From NCBI GenBank assembly GCA_041618535.1, contig JBFKFP010000106.1:1-9877 (forward strand): a stretch of 9,877 bases of DNA, in the 5' to 3' direction. Each line of letters opens with the position of its first letter. Positions within the stretch are counted from its first letter, which is position 1. This stretch comes from SHLJ01 sp041618535. GTDB taxonomy: Bacteria > Bacteroidota > Bacteroidia > Flavobacteriales > Flavobacteriaceae. A program made the translations under genes and the position numbers. Below the pieces are notes generated by a model. It had not been told where the DNA came from. It was given only the letters and a program-made list of their open reading frames with translations, and did not search any database. Below, piece by piece: positions 1-6,957 of this stretch.

Positions 1-137
1 TCCCGCCAAGCTCACCTTGCATGGCCCTTTTTAAAGACGGAGAGCTTGTTCATATGCTTGAACGTCATCATATTGAAGGCCGCCCGGCTGAAATGATTGC
101 CGAAAACCTGATGGACGCTTTCAACGAATACTGTTAA
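1..137 (+). CDS. BrxA/BrxB family bacilliredoxin, C-terminal fragment
   Basis: Only the last 44 codons are in the window (reading frame from base 3, stop TAA at 135-137). The visible residues include SSPCMALFKDGELVHMLERH, then a helix rich in Ala and Glu, and the protein ends in EYC. This pattern (SP..ALFKDG..VH..ERH.IEG) is what I recognise as the C-terminal half of the thioredoxin-fold YphP/YqiW (BrxA/BrxB) family. In Firmicutes these proteins remove bacillithiol from oxidised proteins, and homologues are common in Bacteroidota. The family is about 140 residues long, so roughly two thirds, including the CGC-type active site, lies outside the window. The gene is followed by a strong terminator, so it probably ends its own transcription unit rather than leading into the acyltransferase gene. 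Confidence 0.85.
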   Translation, partial: PPSSPCMALFKDGELVHMLERHHIEGRPAEMIAENLMDAFNEYC

Positions 138-157
138 TTCAATATAAGATTTTTATG

Positions 158-181
158 ACCACGCTTCGGCGTGGTTTTTTT
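158..181 (+). terminator. Rho-independent terminator after the bacilliredoxin gene
   Basis: A perfect 7-bp stem, ACCACGC (158-164) with GCGTGGT (169-175), closes a TTCG tetraloop and runs directly into a T-tract (175-181). It lies 20 nt after the stop at 137 and 20 nt before the next start at 202, so it separates the two genes transcriptionally. Confidence 0.92.
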
Positions 182-201
182 ATGTTTAATTTTACGGACT
201 G

Positions 202-939
202 ATGGAAAAAGTCCTGGCATATCCGCTCACGCTTATTTATTTGTTGTTCTTCGGAATCACCCTATTGATATTCCATCTGGTCCAATGGATCTGCCTCAAT
301 GCATTTGGCTACAGCGCTCATAAAAGAAGCGTCTGTATATTGAATTTATGCCTGATGCGCTGTACTCACATCCTTGGAACCCGCTATTCATTTAGCAATG
401 AATTTCATATCCCCGATGACACGGCCGTTATCATCGTGGCCAATCATCAGAGCATGAATGATATTCCTCCAATTATCTGGTACTTGAGAAGACATCATCC
501 GAAGTTTATAAGCAAAAAAGAACTCGGAAGAGGAATTCCTTCTGTATCTTATAATTTGAGGCATGGAGGATCGGTCCTTATAGACCGCAAAGATCCTGTT
601 CAATCTTTAAAGGCCATCAATGAATTTGCTGAGAGGGTTAAGAACAACAATTGGGGGGCAGTGATCTTCCCTGAAGGGACCCGGTCCCGGGATGGAAAGG
701 TCAAGCCATTTAAGAAAAAAGGATTGGAAACCCTGATCAGGAAGATGCCGGGGGCCTTGATCCTCCCTCTGTCGATTGAAAATTCATGGAAAACGCTGAA
801 GTTTGGAAAATTTCCAATGGGTCTCGGCGCCCATATCAAATTAATGGTGCATCGGCCAATTGAGGCTAACCCTCATCTTGTTTCCGAGCAACTCACCGAA
901 ATTGAAAAGGTTATAAATGAGCAACTCTCAAATTCTTGA
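202..939 (+). CDS. plsC: 1-acyl-sn-glycerol-3-phosphate acyltransferase (PlsC-type)
   Basis: The family transfers an acyl group from acyl-ACP or acyl-CoA to the sn-2 position of lysophosphatidic acid, giving phosphatidic acid in membrane phospholipid synthesis at the inner membrane. The 245-residue protein has a hydrophobic segment at about 8-32. It carries the NHxxxxD catalytic motif as NHQSMND (81-87, with His82 and Asp87), and the substrate-binding FPEGTR motif at 156-161 followed by SRDG. Spacing between motifs and total length are normal for PlsC. The ATG at 202 is the first after the terminator; near matches to the Bacteroidota -7 element (TAATTTTA at 187-194) lie just before it, which would give a very short leader. 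Its last 23 nt overlap the next gene, implying co-translation. A lyso-ornithine or other lipid acyltransferase specificity cannot be excluded. Confidence 0.88.
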   Translation: MEKVLAYPLTLIYLLFFGITLLIFHLVQWICLNAFGYSAHKRSVCILNLCLMRCTHILGTRYSFSNEFHIPDDTAVIIVANHQSMNDIPPIIWYLRRHHPKFISKKELGRGIPSVSYNLRHGGSVLIDRKDPVQSLKAINEFAERVKNNNWGAVIFPEGTRSRDGKVKPFKKKGLETLIRKMPGALILPLSIENSWKTLKFGKFPMGLGAHIKLMVHRPIEANPHLVSEQLTEIEKVINEQLSNS

Positions 940-1588
940 AACGCCACTGGTAAAGTCAGCGATTGAATTTGCCAAAGATCAGCTTCAATCTGCCGAAGGG
1001 GGACACGACTGGTTCCATACACAGCGGGTACTTAATACTGCTCTCGCAATAGGCAAGGCTGAAAATGCCGATCTCCAAATAGTGGCAGTAAGTGCCATTT
1101 TACATGACATTGCTGATTCTAAATTTCATGATGGGGACGAATCTGTTGGACCGAGAAGAGCCAGGGCTTTTCTTGAAAATCAGGGCGTCTCACCAGATTT
1201 TGTTAAACATGTGGTTCATATCATTGAAAACATATCCTTTAAAAATTCCTTTGAAAATACTTCCGATAGGGAATCGATAGAATTGCATGTTGTTAGGGAT
1301 GCCGACAGGCTCGATGCCATAGGTGCCATTGGAATTGCCCGATGTTTCAATTATGGAGGATTTAAAAATCGTCCCCTGTACGATCCGGAAATAAAGCCTG
1401 ATCTGGATATGACCAAGGTTCAGTATAAGAATTCAACTGCACCTACCATCAATCATTTTTACGAAAAACTTTTGCTCTTAAAAAACAAAATGCATACGAG
1501 AACCGCGAAAGAAATGGGTGAAAAAAGGCATCGTTTCATGGAGCGATTTCTCGATGAATTCTATTCAGAATGGGATGGCCAAAGATGA
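917..1588 (+). CDS. HD-domain phosphohydrolase, YedJ/YpgQ-like
   Basis: The 223-residue protein has the layout of the YedJ/YpgQ group of HD-superfamily metal-dependent phosphohydrolases. These include: HDWFHTQRV at 30-38 with His34 as first metal ligand; the LHDIADSKF block at 62-70 supplying the His63-Asp64 pair; a helical section; and DADRLDAIGAIGIAR at 128-142 supplying the distal Asp. A Bacillus YpgQ protein of this group is reported to hydrolyse (d)NTPs to monophosphate and pyrophosphate, so nucleotide pyrophosphohydrolysis is a reasonable guess, but the substrate here is unproven. It is predicted to be cytoplasmic, with no signal peptide or membrane segment. The start ATG at 917 lies inside plsC, preceded by AAAGG at 905-909. 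The 3' end overlaps the GNAT gene. Confidence 0.85.
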   Translation: MSNSQILETPLVKSAIEFAKDQLQSAEGGHDWFHTQRVLNTALAIGKAENADLQIVAVSAILHDIADSKFHDGDESVGPRRARAFLENQGVSPDFVKHVVHIIENISFKNSFENTSDRESIELHVVRDADRLDAIGAIGIARCFNYGGFKNRPLYDPEIKPDLDMTKVQYKNSTAPTINHFYEKLLLLKNKMHTRTAKEMGEKRHRFMERFLDEFYSEWDGQR

Positions 1589-2033
1589 GATCAAATATGA
1601 ACTAATCAATGAGGTCCCATGCAGCGATGTCATGGAGGATCTGCTGTCGATTTATAACCGGCTGTTCAATGATGCTGATGACGATTTCTTCAGGATGCGC
1701 GTAAAATCTCATGCCGATCTGCTCATTATAATTGCCAGACATGGAGACAGGGTCATCGGTTTTAAGATCGGGTATCCAATTTTAGATCAAACCTTTTACA
1801 GCTGGATCGGTGGTATTGATCCTGAATTCAGGCGAAGAGGTATCGGAAACCGGCTTGCTGAGATACAGGAGAAATGGGCAAGGGAGAAAGGATTCAAACA
1901 GCTGAAAACCAAATCCATGAACCGCTTCAAGCCGATGATGATGCTGAATTTGAAACGAGGCTTTGATATCACCAAGGTATATACCAACGATAAAGGCCAG
2001 ACGAAAATCGTCTTTTATAAATCGATCGCTTAG
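1575..2033 (+). CDS. GNAT family N-acetyltransferase
   Basis: The product is a 152-residue single-domain GNAT acetyltransferase, which would use acetyl-CoA to acetylate an amine; the substrate is unknown. Strand beta4 (about 74-84, FYSWIGGIDPEF) leads into the acetyl-CoA pyrophosphate-binding motif RRRGIG at 86-91 (R/QxxGxG), followed by the long helix at 92-106. A basic segment with a run of methionines (MNRFKPMMML, 115-124) and a closing beta hairpin follow. The frame is open from a GTG at 1518 and has another ATG at 1554. I chose ATG 1575 because it gives a normal GNAT N-terminus and a short 14-nt overlap with the HD gene, whereas the earlier starts overlap it by 35-71 nt with no family support. 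The stop overlaps the convergent radical SAM gene by 4 nt. Confidence 0.82.
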   Translation: MAKDEIKYELINEVPCSDVMEDLLSIYNRLFNDADDDFFRMRVKSHADLLIIIARHGDRVIGFKIGYPILDQTFYSWIGGIDPEFRRRGIGNRLAEIQEKWAREKGFKQLKTKSMNRFKPMMMLNLKRGFDITKVYTNDKGQTKIVFYKSIA

Positions 2034-3094
2034 AATAACTTCAACTGATCGTCCTTATAAAGTTCGTGGAGATCGGTGTTGAGAACCGGAAGTTTACTGT
2101 TCTTAAAATACTTTCGTTTTGCGAGGCCCATCATGTCATTGATCTGATCCGCTATTTTTCCCTCGCCCCTCATACGTACACCAAATCGACTGTCATTAAG
2201 GTTTCCACCGTGGCAGGACTCTATCTGTCGCATTACGCGGTTCGCTTTTCCCGGCATATGTTTTTTTATCCAGTCGTAGAAAATTAGCCCGATAGCCCCA
2301 TTCAACCTTACCATGGTATGTCCTATGCTCATCGCTCCGGCGTCGGCAGCTGCCTTGGCTAATTTCAATATCTCGTGGCTGTTGATAGACGGGATTATTG
2401 GCGCCATCATAACGTTCACCGGGATGCCATGCTGACTCAGCTTTTTTACCGTGTTAAGCCTTTTTTTAATGGTAGCGGTTCTTGGTTCCAGCAATCTCCT
2501 TGTTTTTTCGGAAAGTGAGGTAATAGAAATACTAACTGATATCAAGCCATAGTTGTTGAGCTCGTTTATCAGGTCGATATCTCTAAGGACCAATGCATTT
2601 TTGGTAATGATACCGACGGGGTGCCTGTAGCGGAGGAAAACCTCCAGGCATTCCCTGGTTATTTTATACGACCGTTCAGCAGGCTGATAGCAATCTGTGT
2701 TGCCCGACATGACAATAGTCCTTGCCTCCCAACTCTTCCTTCTGATCTTATCCTCCAGTAGCCTCGCCGCATTGCGCTTCACAAGGATCCTGCTCTCGAA
2801 ATCAAGCCCCGGTCCATATCCCCAGAATTCATGTGTGTTCCTGGCGTAACAATAAATGCAGCCATGTTCACAACCCTGGTAAGGGTTCATCGAATAAGCC
2901 ATCCCCACATCAGGGCTGGTTATCTTATTCACGATCGACTTGGGAAAAACTTCCTTATAAATGGTCTGGGAGTCGCGTACAGTTTCATTCTCCTGCATGC
3001 AGTGATTCAAATAATCATCCCTCAATTCATGTTTGAGTTCAGAGAATCGATTGTTCAGAGCCAGTTGAGCCCCTCTGCCTTTCTGAATATGCAT
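2030..3094 (-). CDS. PA0069-family radical SAM protein
   Basis: The 354-residue protein carries the radical SAM signature CEHGCIYCYAR, with Cys75, Cys79 and Cys82 (CxxxCxxC) expected to hold the [4Fe-4S] cluster that cleaves S-adenosylmethionine. The surrounding residues (MNPYQGCEHGCIYCYAR, HEFWGYGPGLDFES) are those of the PA0069/Rv2578c group, relatives of spore photoproduct lyase whose reaction is not established. Later blocks fit a radical SAM barrel: IVMSGNTDCYQPAE (127-140), a GIITKN strand at 161-166, SVSISITS at 187-194, and NVMMAPIIPSIN (227-238). The C-terminal third is basic and helical. A DNA-photoproduct or nucleic-acid role is often guessed for this group, but nothing here proves it. 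It starts at ATG 3092-3094, 19 nt after an exact TAnnTTTG element, so it probably has its own promoter rather than depending on the AraC gene upstream. Confidence 0.87.
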   Translation of the reverse strand: MHIQKGRGAQLALNNRFSELKHELRDDYLNHCMQENETVRDSQTIYKEVFPKSIVNKITSPDVGMAYSMNPYQGCEHGCIYCYARNTHEFWGYGPGLDFESRILVKRNAARLLEDKIRRKSWEARTIVMSGNTDCYQPAERSYKITRECLEVFLRYRHPVGIITKNALVLRDIDLINELNNYGLISVSISITSLSEKTRRLLEPRTATIKKRLNTVKKLSQHGIPVNVMMAPIIPSINSHEILKLAKAAADAGAMSIGHTMVRLNGAIGLIFYDWIKKHMPGKANRVMRQIESCHGGNLNDSRFGVRMRGEGKIADQINDMMGLAKRKYFKNSKLPVLNTDLHELYKDDQLKLF

Positions 3095-3113
3095 AAGAAG
3101 ATGGAAATGAAAT

Positions 3114-3121
3114 CAAATATA
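3114..3121 (-). promoter_or_regulatory. Candidate -7 promoter element for the radical SAM gene
   Basis: On the minus strand this reads TATATTTG, an exact match to the Bacteroidota -7 consensus TAnnTTTG. It lies 19 nt before the ATG, giving a short leader of about 13-15 nt. I do not see a well-spaced -33 TTTG: the nearest one is 26 nt upstream. Confidence 0.45.
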
Positions 3122-3165
3122 GCGACAGACAGGCCAATCGATGGCTACAAAATGTAGAAACGTCC

Positions 3166-4047
3166 TTACTCTATCATCCGCTTCATTTCCTTGCGGTATT
3201 GTGATGCGGTCTTACCGGTAAAATCCTTAAAACACTTATTGAAATGAGAAAAATTATTAAAGCCACACTTGAAACAGATATCCGTTATGCTGCTTTTGCT
3301 TTCAGCCAGCAGTTCAGTGGCATGAACAATACGGTATTCGTTAACCATATTCGTGAAGGTCTTACCCGTTACTTTTTTAAAGTACCTGCAAAATCCCGGA
3401 ACGGTCATATTGGCCACATCGGCAATTTCCGCCAATGAAATGGATTCTTTGAAATTACTGTTAACGTAGTCAAAAATGGAATCGATTTTAGAATTGTCCT
3501 GGGTTTCTGCCTCTAAAGCGAATCCGTTTACGTTAAGCAGCTCATAATCCTTTGCCCTCGCAAGGTCATTGAGAATCTCCAGCAACCCCACAAGCCTGCC
3601 AAAATTATCCTTGCCCGCAAGTGCTTCTATTTTAGGACCTATGCGCTGTTTTGTTTCCGGTTTGTATAATATACCCTTCTTAGCTTTTGTGAACAGGTGG
3701 CTTATATGATCCATTTCGGGCAATTTCATGAAAGCCTCACCAAATATCTCGGGCTTAAATTGTATTAGGGTCTCCTTGCCCTCGGCCGTAAGCCGGTCTG
3801 TGAATCCATTGTGTGGAAGGTTAGATCCAATAAGGATAAGCTGACTATTATTGAAGTAAGACAGATGACTTCCGATATGCCGTTTTCCCTTACCCTTGTT
3901 CACATAAACAAGCTCCAGCTCCGGGTGAAAATGCCAGAAGGAATTCCTCGAATTCAAATTCTTCACATTCTGCTTTACCAGGATGGAATTTCCGAATTCA
4001 GGACTAACTTTCTCGTATGAAGGCTTTTTAATGACCATTTCTGACAT
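3166..4047 (-). CDS. AraC family transcriptional regulator with N-terminal cupin
   Basis: The 293-residue protein is a standard AraC/XylS regulator. The N-terminal half (about 35-110) is a cupin-type ligand-sensing domain starting with WHFHPELELVYV (38-49), then a GKGKRHIG turn and IGSNLPHNG (73-81). The C-terminal ~100 residues (189-288) hold the paired helix-turn-helix domain: SLAEIADVANMTVPGFCRYF (204-223) is the first HTH, and ITDICFKCGFNNFSHFNKCF (254-273) with TGKTASQYR (277-285) is the second. The ligand is unknown; in Bacteroidota this form often controls nearby carbohydrate or envelope genes. It is divergent from the secreted-protein gene at 4241 across 193 nt. An exact -7 element lies only 7 nt before the first ATG, so translation may instead begin at Met4 (ATG 4036-4038), or the mRNA may be almost leaderless. 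Confidence 0.9.
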   Translation of the reverse strand: MSEMVIKKPSYEKVSPEFGNSILVKQNVKNLNSRNSFWHFHPELELVYVNKGKGKRHIGSHLSYFNNSQLILIGSNLPHNGFTDRLTAEGKETLIQFKPEIFGEAFMKLPEMDHISHLFTKAKKGILYKPETKQRIGPKIEALAGKDNFGRLVGLLEILNDLARAKDYELLNVNGFALEAETQDNSKIDSIFDYVNSNFKESISLAEIADVANMTVPGFCRYFKKVTGKTFTNMVNEYRIVHATELLAESKSSITDICFKCGFNNFSHFNKCFKDFTGKTASQYRKEMKRMIE

Positions 4048-4054
4048 GTCTTCT

Positions 4055-4062
4055 CAAAATTA
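4055..4062 (-). promoter_or_regulatory. Candidate -7 element of the AraC-family gene
   Basis: On the minus strand this reads TAATTTTG, an exact TAnnTTTG match, with TTTG 16 nt upstream (plus-strand CAAA near 4079-4082) as a possible but closely spaced -33 box. It ends 7 nt before the annotated ATG, which would put the transcript start at or near that ATG. Confidence 0.4.
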
Positions 4063-4063
4063 A

Positions 4064-4082
4064 TTTGCCCATTTTTGGCAAA
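4064..4082. repeat. Small inverted repeat at the AraC-gene promoter (candidate operator)
   Basis: TTTGCC (4064-4069) and GGCAAA (4077-4082) form a 6-bp inverted repeat around a 7-nt spacer. It sits immediately upstream of the candidate -7 element of the AraC-family gene and overlaps its possible -33 region, where a bound protein would affect transcription. AraC proteins more often bind direct repeats, and a repeat this short can occur by chance, so this is a weak candidate. Confidence 0.25.
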
Positions 4083-4183
4083 GCTATTCAATCTTAACCA
4101 CTTTATGTTCTATTTTAACCTTATTATCCAGATCGTTACTATCTCCGGTTAATTTTACATACAAATAGGTCAAATCCCATGTT

Positions 4184-4212
4184 TTTGAGGTCTTAATCTC
4201 TTCGGATATTTG
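4184..4212 (+). promoter_or_regulatory. Candidate promoter for the secreted-protein gene
   Basis: TTTG at 4184-4187 and GATATTTG at 4205-4212 (one mismatch to TAnnTTTG) are separated by 17 nt and lie 28 nt before the ATG at 4241. The arrangement fits a Bacteroidota sigma-factor promoter, although the spacing is at the short end of what is usually seen. Confidence 0.35.
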
Positions 4213-4240
4213 CCCCGTTGAACAATAAATTCACATAATT

Positions 4241-4843
4241 ATGAAAACAATCAAAAACGTACAGTTAATGGTATTAATGCTTGGAGCACTTTATACCAGT
4301 GGATTCAACACGATCCCAAATCAAACCACATTACTTTCGACAGAAGTGGTGGAGGTGTCAAAAAAAGTCAGAGTATTGATCAAAAACTCAAGGGGTAAAG
4401 TAGTCCTGAGAGGAAAGATGAAGGCAAATCAAACACTTTCAGACCTCTTCCAGTTGGACCATCTTCCCAGCGGAGATTATATCATTGAGAAGATCTATGA
4501 GCATAAGATCGAGTATCAAATCTTCAAGGTAGAGATGCTTTCAGATTTTACCAAGAACCTTGACGCCGATGCAAATCAGCCTGTCCGGGTAGTATTCGGT
4601 AAAACTTACGAGACATTCAAGCCCGTTATGATGAACAGGGGTAACCTGATCTATGTATCAAAAATGGCTTTTAAAGAAGAAGAGTTAATGATCAAGGTCT
4701 ATAATGAGAGAAACGAATTGATCTTTACTGAAACCTTCAAGAATACCGGCCGAATCTATGATTTCTCGCAGGCTAAAGACGACGTTCTGCGTTTTGTGGT
4801 CACCGACGGACACAACAAATACACCGAATCCTTCAAATTTTAA
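4241..4843 (+). CDS. Secreted two-repeat beta-rich protein of unknown function
   Basis: I do not recognise a named family. The 200-residue protein starts with a signal peptide (MKTIKNV, hydrophobic core about 8-22) with no lipobox cysteine, so it should be exported to the periplasm or beyond. The mature part has two related halves. The first (about 42-97) reads VRVLIKNSRGKVVLRGKM, then LDHLPSGDYIIEKI, then a strand ending in IFKV. The second (about 149-200) reads LMIKVYNERNELIFTETF, then IYDFSQAKDDVLRFVV, and ends in YTESFKF. Each has the order strand, N-x-x-G/N turn, strand, D-(F/H)-(S/L) turn, strand, strand, resembling the beta-sandwich layout of Por-type secretion (type IX) C-terminal domains, though without a close consensus match. 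It is divergent from the AraC regulator and ends in its own terminator, so it looks monocistronic. Confidence 0.8.
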   Translation: MKTIKNVQLMVLMLGALYTSGFNTIPNQTTLLSTEVVEVSKKVRVLIKNSRGKVVLRGKMKANQTLSDLFQLDHLPSGDYIIEKIYEHKIEYQIFKVEMLSDFTKNLDADANQPVRVVFGKTYETFKPVMMNRGNLIYVSKMAFKEEELMIKVYNERNELIFTETFKNTGRIYDFSQAKDDVLRFVVTDGHNKYTESFKF

Positions 4844-4892
4844 AAGACCCCCAATTAAGGGTTATTATGTACTTAGGTATTAGTTAGTTGAG

Positions 4893-4920
4893 AAAGGGCC
4901 TCTGAAGAGGCTCTTTTTTT
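4893..4920 (+). terminator. Terminator of the secreted-protein gene
   Basis: GGGCCTC (4896-4902) pairs with GAGGCTC (4907-4913) around a TGAA loop with one G-T pair, and flanking AAA/TTT extends the stem to 10 bp. A T-tract follows (4914-4920). The T-tract reaches into the stop codon (4919-4921) of the convergent gene. In the opposite direction the T-run is short (TTTCT), so it is probably weaker for minus-strand transcripts. Confidence 0.85.
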
Positions 4921-6877
4921 ATTCGTATTTCAAGCGGTCTATAGTAACTTTCTCACTCTGGTCAGCCAGCTGAATTACCCTTGTTTCCTGTGTTTCCGTC
5001 TGAAGCCCGTAATCAGTATAAACCGTATACTTGAAGAAAGTGGGGTTTATATCCTCTTCTTCCTTTTTCGCCTTGAGGTTGATTATCCATTCTCCCTGGG
5101 GGGCATCATCGATGATGAATTCTTCAAATGCAAATCCGTTGGTGATCCCATCCATCATACGCTGGGTATTGTGCTGTTTTTTATAATTCCAGGTGAAGAA
5201 CTGCTTCCCCGGATTTACAAACTGCAATTCGAACTCGGCATAGGGATCATTCCATTCAAACACCACCCTTACATCGTATTTGAAATCAGCGGTGCGCAAG
5301 TCGTTCGGTAGATCGTCATATTTAACCTTACCTCTGTGAAAAGCAAGTATATGTTTGATCTCATTTTCAATGGAATTACGAAGACCTGTAAAATCAACAC
5401 CTGCTCTTTTATTAGACATCATCATTTTCAAAAGATCAAGGGCTTGCTGAAAATTACCGTTGTATTTATACGTCCTGGCTAAATCCATATAGGTCTGTGC
5501 CTCCATCGGACTTAATACCGCTATTCGCTGATAGACCTCTTTCGCTTTTTTGTGCAGCCCGAGCTCCTCATACTTAAAGGCCAGTCCGCGCAATGCCTTT
5601 GAATTGTTATAGCCCAACTCACCCGCTTTCTCCAACAAGCTTACAGAGTGATCCAGGTCCCAGCGCCTGAAATAGTCGGAGGCGTTAAAATATAAATCAA
5701 CACCTGGCTGGACAATCTGTCCCATGTAATCGGCAAAAATGGACTTTGCAGCTTCAAAGGTATTAGCTTTTTTTAGAGATTTGCCGATCTCGGAATTGTG
5801 ACTTCCCTCAATCAGGATAACAGACTCCCTGTAATTATTTCCCTCAACCAGGGCTTTGGGTTTTTCCTGTAGAGGTTTATCAAAACCCATATTCTTGGTC
5901 CTGATGACGATTACACCCGCACGACCTATGGTGCCATATTTATGAGTGGCTGTCAAAGAATTTAAAACGGTAACGCTTTCAATGATCTGAGGATCTATAA
6001 ACGGCAACTGCACACCTCCAAGAGAAGAGAAGATCATTCCGTCTATATCGTAGATCAGATCGGTTTGCAGAAAGAAACTGGCATTCCTGTTATAGGCCAA
6101 TTTGGCCATTCGTCCTCGCAAGAGGTCCGATAACTGGTAGTAATTTGATTTAACTGCGTCCTGACCAATAATATTTGCTGAATAGGTGATCTCATCAAAG
6201 GTCTTCTTGCCGTTATACCCGAGATCTACCTTCGGTTTTTCCACATTTCTGCCAGACAGGTAAACCTCATCGAGCAATTCTCCATCCGAAACCAGGTCGA
6301 TATTCAATTCCCCAAGTGATTTCACCTCGATTTCACGGGTTACCGTTCCCAGGAATCTCACCTTTAGAATGTCCCCTGCCTTGGCATCTAACGCATAAGC
6401 GCCGTTTGTTCCGGTCCTCGTCTCCTGAAAGGAATTTTTGATACTTACCTTCGCTCCCTGTACAGGAATATTCTGAACCCTTACTGTTCCAAACAAGGAT
6501 TTCATCTGTTTTGGGGTTGACCTTAGTTTATCAGGATTTTGTGTCCTGTCTATTCCATCCTTTTGACGGAGGTAGATCCTGTTCGTATTGGTCAGGAACT
6601 TGTAAAATCTTTCGGCTGAGATATCCTGGGCCTGGTAACCAAAGGCAGAGACTTCGAAAATATCGTCTTCATCTATCGTATATTCATTGAAGGAAAGCCT
6701 GAAGGCACCGTCTTCGTCAGTGACCCTGTTGAGTGGAGTATTCTGGAATTCAACATTGGCAAAAGGAATGGGATTTTTTGTTTCCTCATCTATCACAGTT
6801 GCCTGAATGGTTATTTGGTACTGAGGAAAAACACCAAAGGGCAAAAAGCTCAGCAGTAATAGAACGGACTTTCTCAT
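4919..6877 (-). CDS. Barrel-less plug/TPR/DUF2135-like envelope protein, short paralogue
   Basis: The 652-residue protein has a signal peptide (MRKSVLLLLSFLPFGVFPQ) with no lipobox. The domain order is: carboxypeptidase-regulatory-like domain (about 22-105, NPIPFANVEFQN, DEDGAFRLSF, VSAFGYQ); a second such domain (128-197, VQGAKVSIKNSFQETRTGTN); a GELLDEVYLSGR linker (199-210); a plug-like domain (about 225-328, ending SVTVLNS, YGTIGRAGVIVIRTK); two TPR-like repeats (426-487); and a C-terminal beta domain (about 535-650) whose VVFEWNDPYAEFELQFVNP, EEFIIDDAPQGEW and DYGLQTETQ segments resemble DUF2135/YfaP. No beta-barrel follows the plug, so it is not a functional TonB receptor. The plug lacks the PGV and IRG landmarks its paralogue keeps. 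The function is unknown; an envelope scaffold or binding role is a guess. It lies 136 nt downstream of its paralogue and may be co-transcribed with it. Confidence 0.8.
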   Translation of the reverse strand: MRKSVLLLLSFLPFGVFPQYQITIQATVIDEETKNPIPFANVEFQNTPLNRVTDEDGAFRLSFNEYTIDEDDIFEVSAFGYQAQDISAERFYKFLTNTNRIYLRQKDGIDRTQNPDKLRSTPKQMKSLFGTVRVQNIPVQGAKVSIKNSFQETRTGTNGAYALDAKAGDILKVRFLGTVTREIEVKSLGELNIDLVSDGELLDEVYLSGRNVEKPKVDLGYNGKKTFDEITYSANIIGQDAVKSNYYQLSDLLRGRMAKLAYNRNASFFLQTDLIYDIDGMIFSSLGGVQLPFIDPQIIESVTVLNSLTATHKYGTIGRAGVIVIRTKNMGFDKPLQEKPKALVEGNNYRESVILIEGSHNSEIGKSLKKANTFEAAKSIFADYMGQIVQPGVDLYFNASDYFRRWDLDHSVSLLEKAGELGYNNSKALRGLAFKYEELGLHKKAKEVYQRIAVLSPMEAQTYMDLARTYKYNGNFQQALDLLKMMMSNKRAGVDFTGLRNSIENEIKHILAFHRGKVKYDDLPNDLRTADFKYDVRVVFEWNDPYAEFELQFVNPGKQFFTWNYKKQHNTQRMMDGITNGFAFEEFIIDDAPQGEWIINLKAKKEEEDINPTFFKYTVYTDYGLQTETQETRVIQLADQSEKVTIDRLKYE

Positions 6878-6896
6878 AGCTTTTATTTTTCTCTAG

Positions 6897-6904
6897 TAAA
6901 GCTA
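6897..6904 (-). promoter_or_regulatory. Weak candidate -7 element before the short paralogue
   Basis: On the minus strand this reads TAGCTTTA, seven of eight positions of TAnnTTTG, 19 nt before the ATG at 6875-6877. No convincing -33 box is visible at the right distance. If real, the short paralogue has its own promoter in addition to any read-through from the long one. Confidence 0.22.
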
Positions 6905-6957
6905 CGAATTTTAGGGTTCGAAAATATTTAGAAAAGGTTAAAAGTTAGATTATATCC

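Noticed and set aside
1518..2033. GNAT gene starting at the upstream GTG 1518
   Set aside because: It would overlap the HD gene by 71 nt and add an N-terminus with no family character; ATG 1575 gives a normal-length protein.
2030..3094. Naming the radical SAM protein spore photoproduct lyase
   Set aside because: The cluster motif is related, but the flanking motifs are of the PA0069/Rv2578c group, and the organism type does not form spores.
4848..4865. A second hairpin (ACCC/GGGT) after the secreted-protein gene
   Set aside because: The stem is only 4 bp with a long loop; the strong hairpin at 4893-4920 explains termination.
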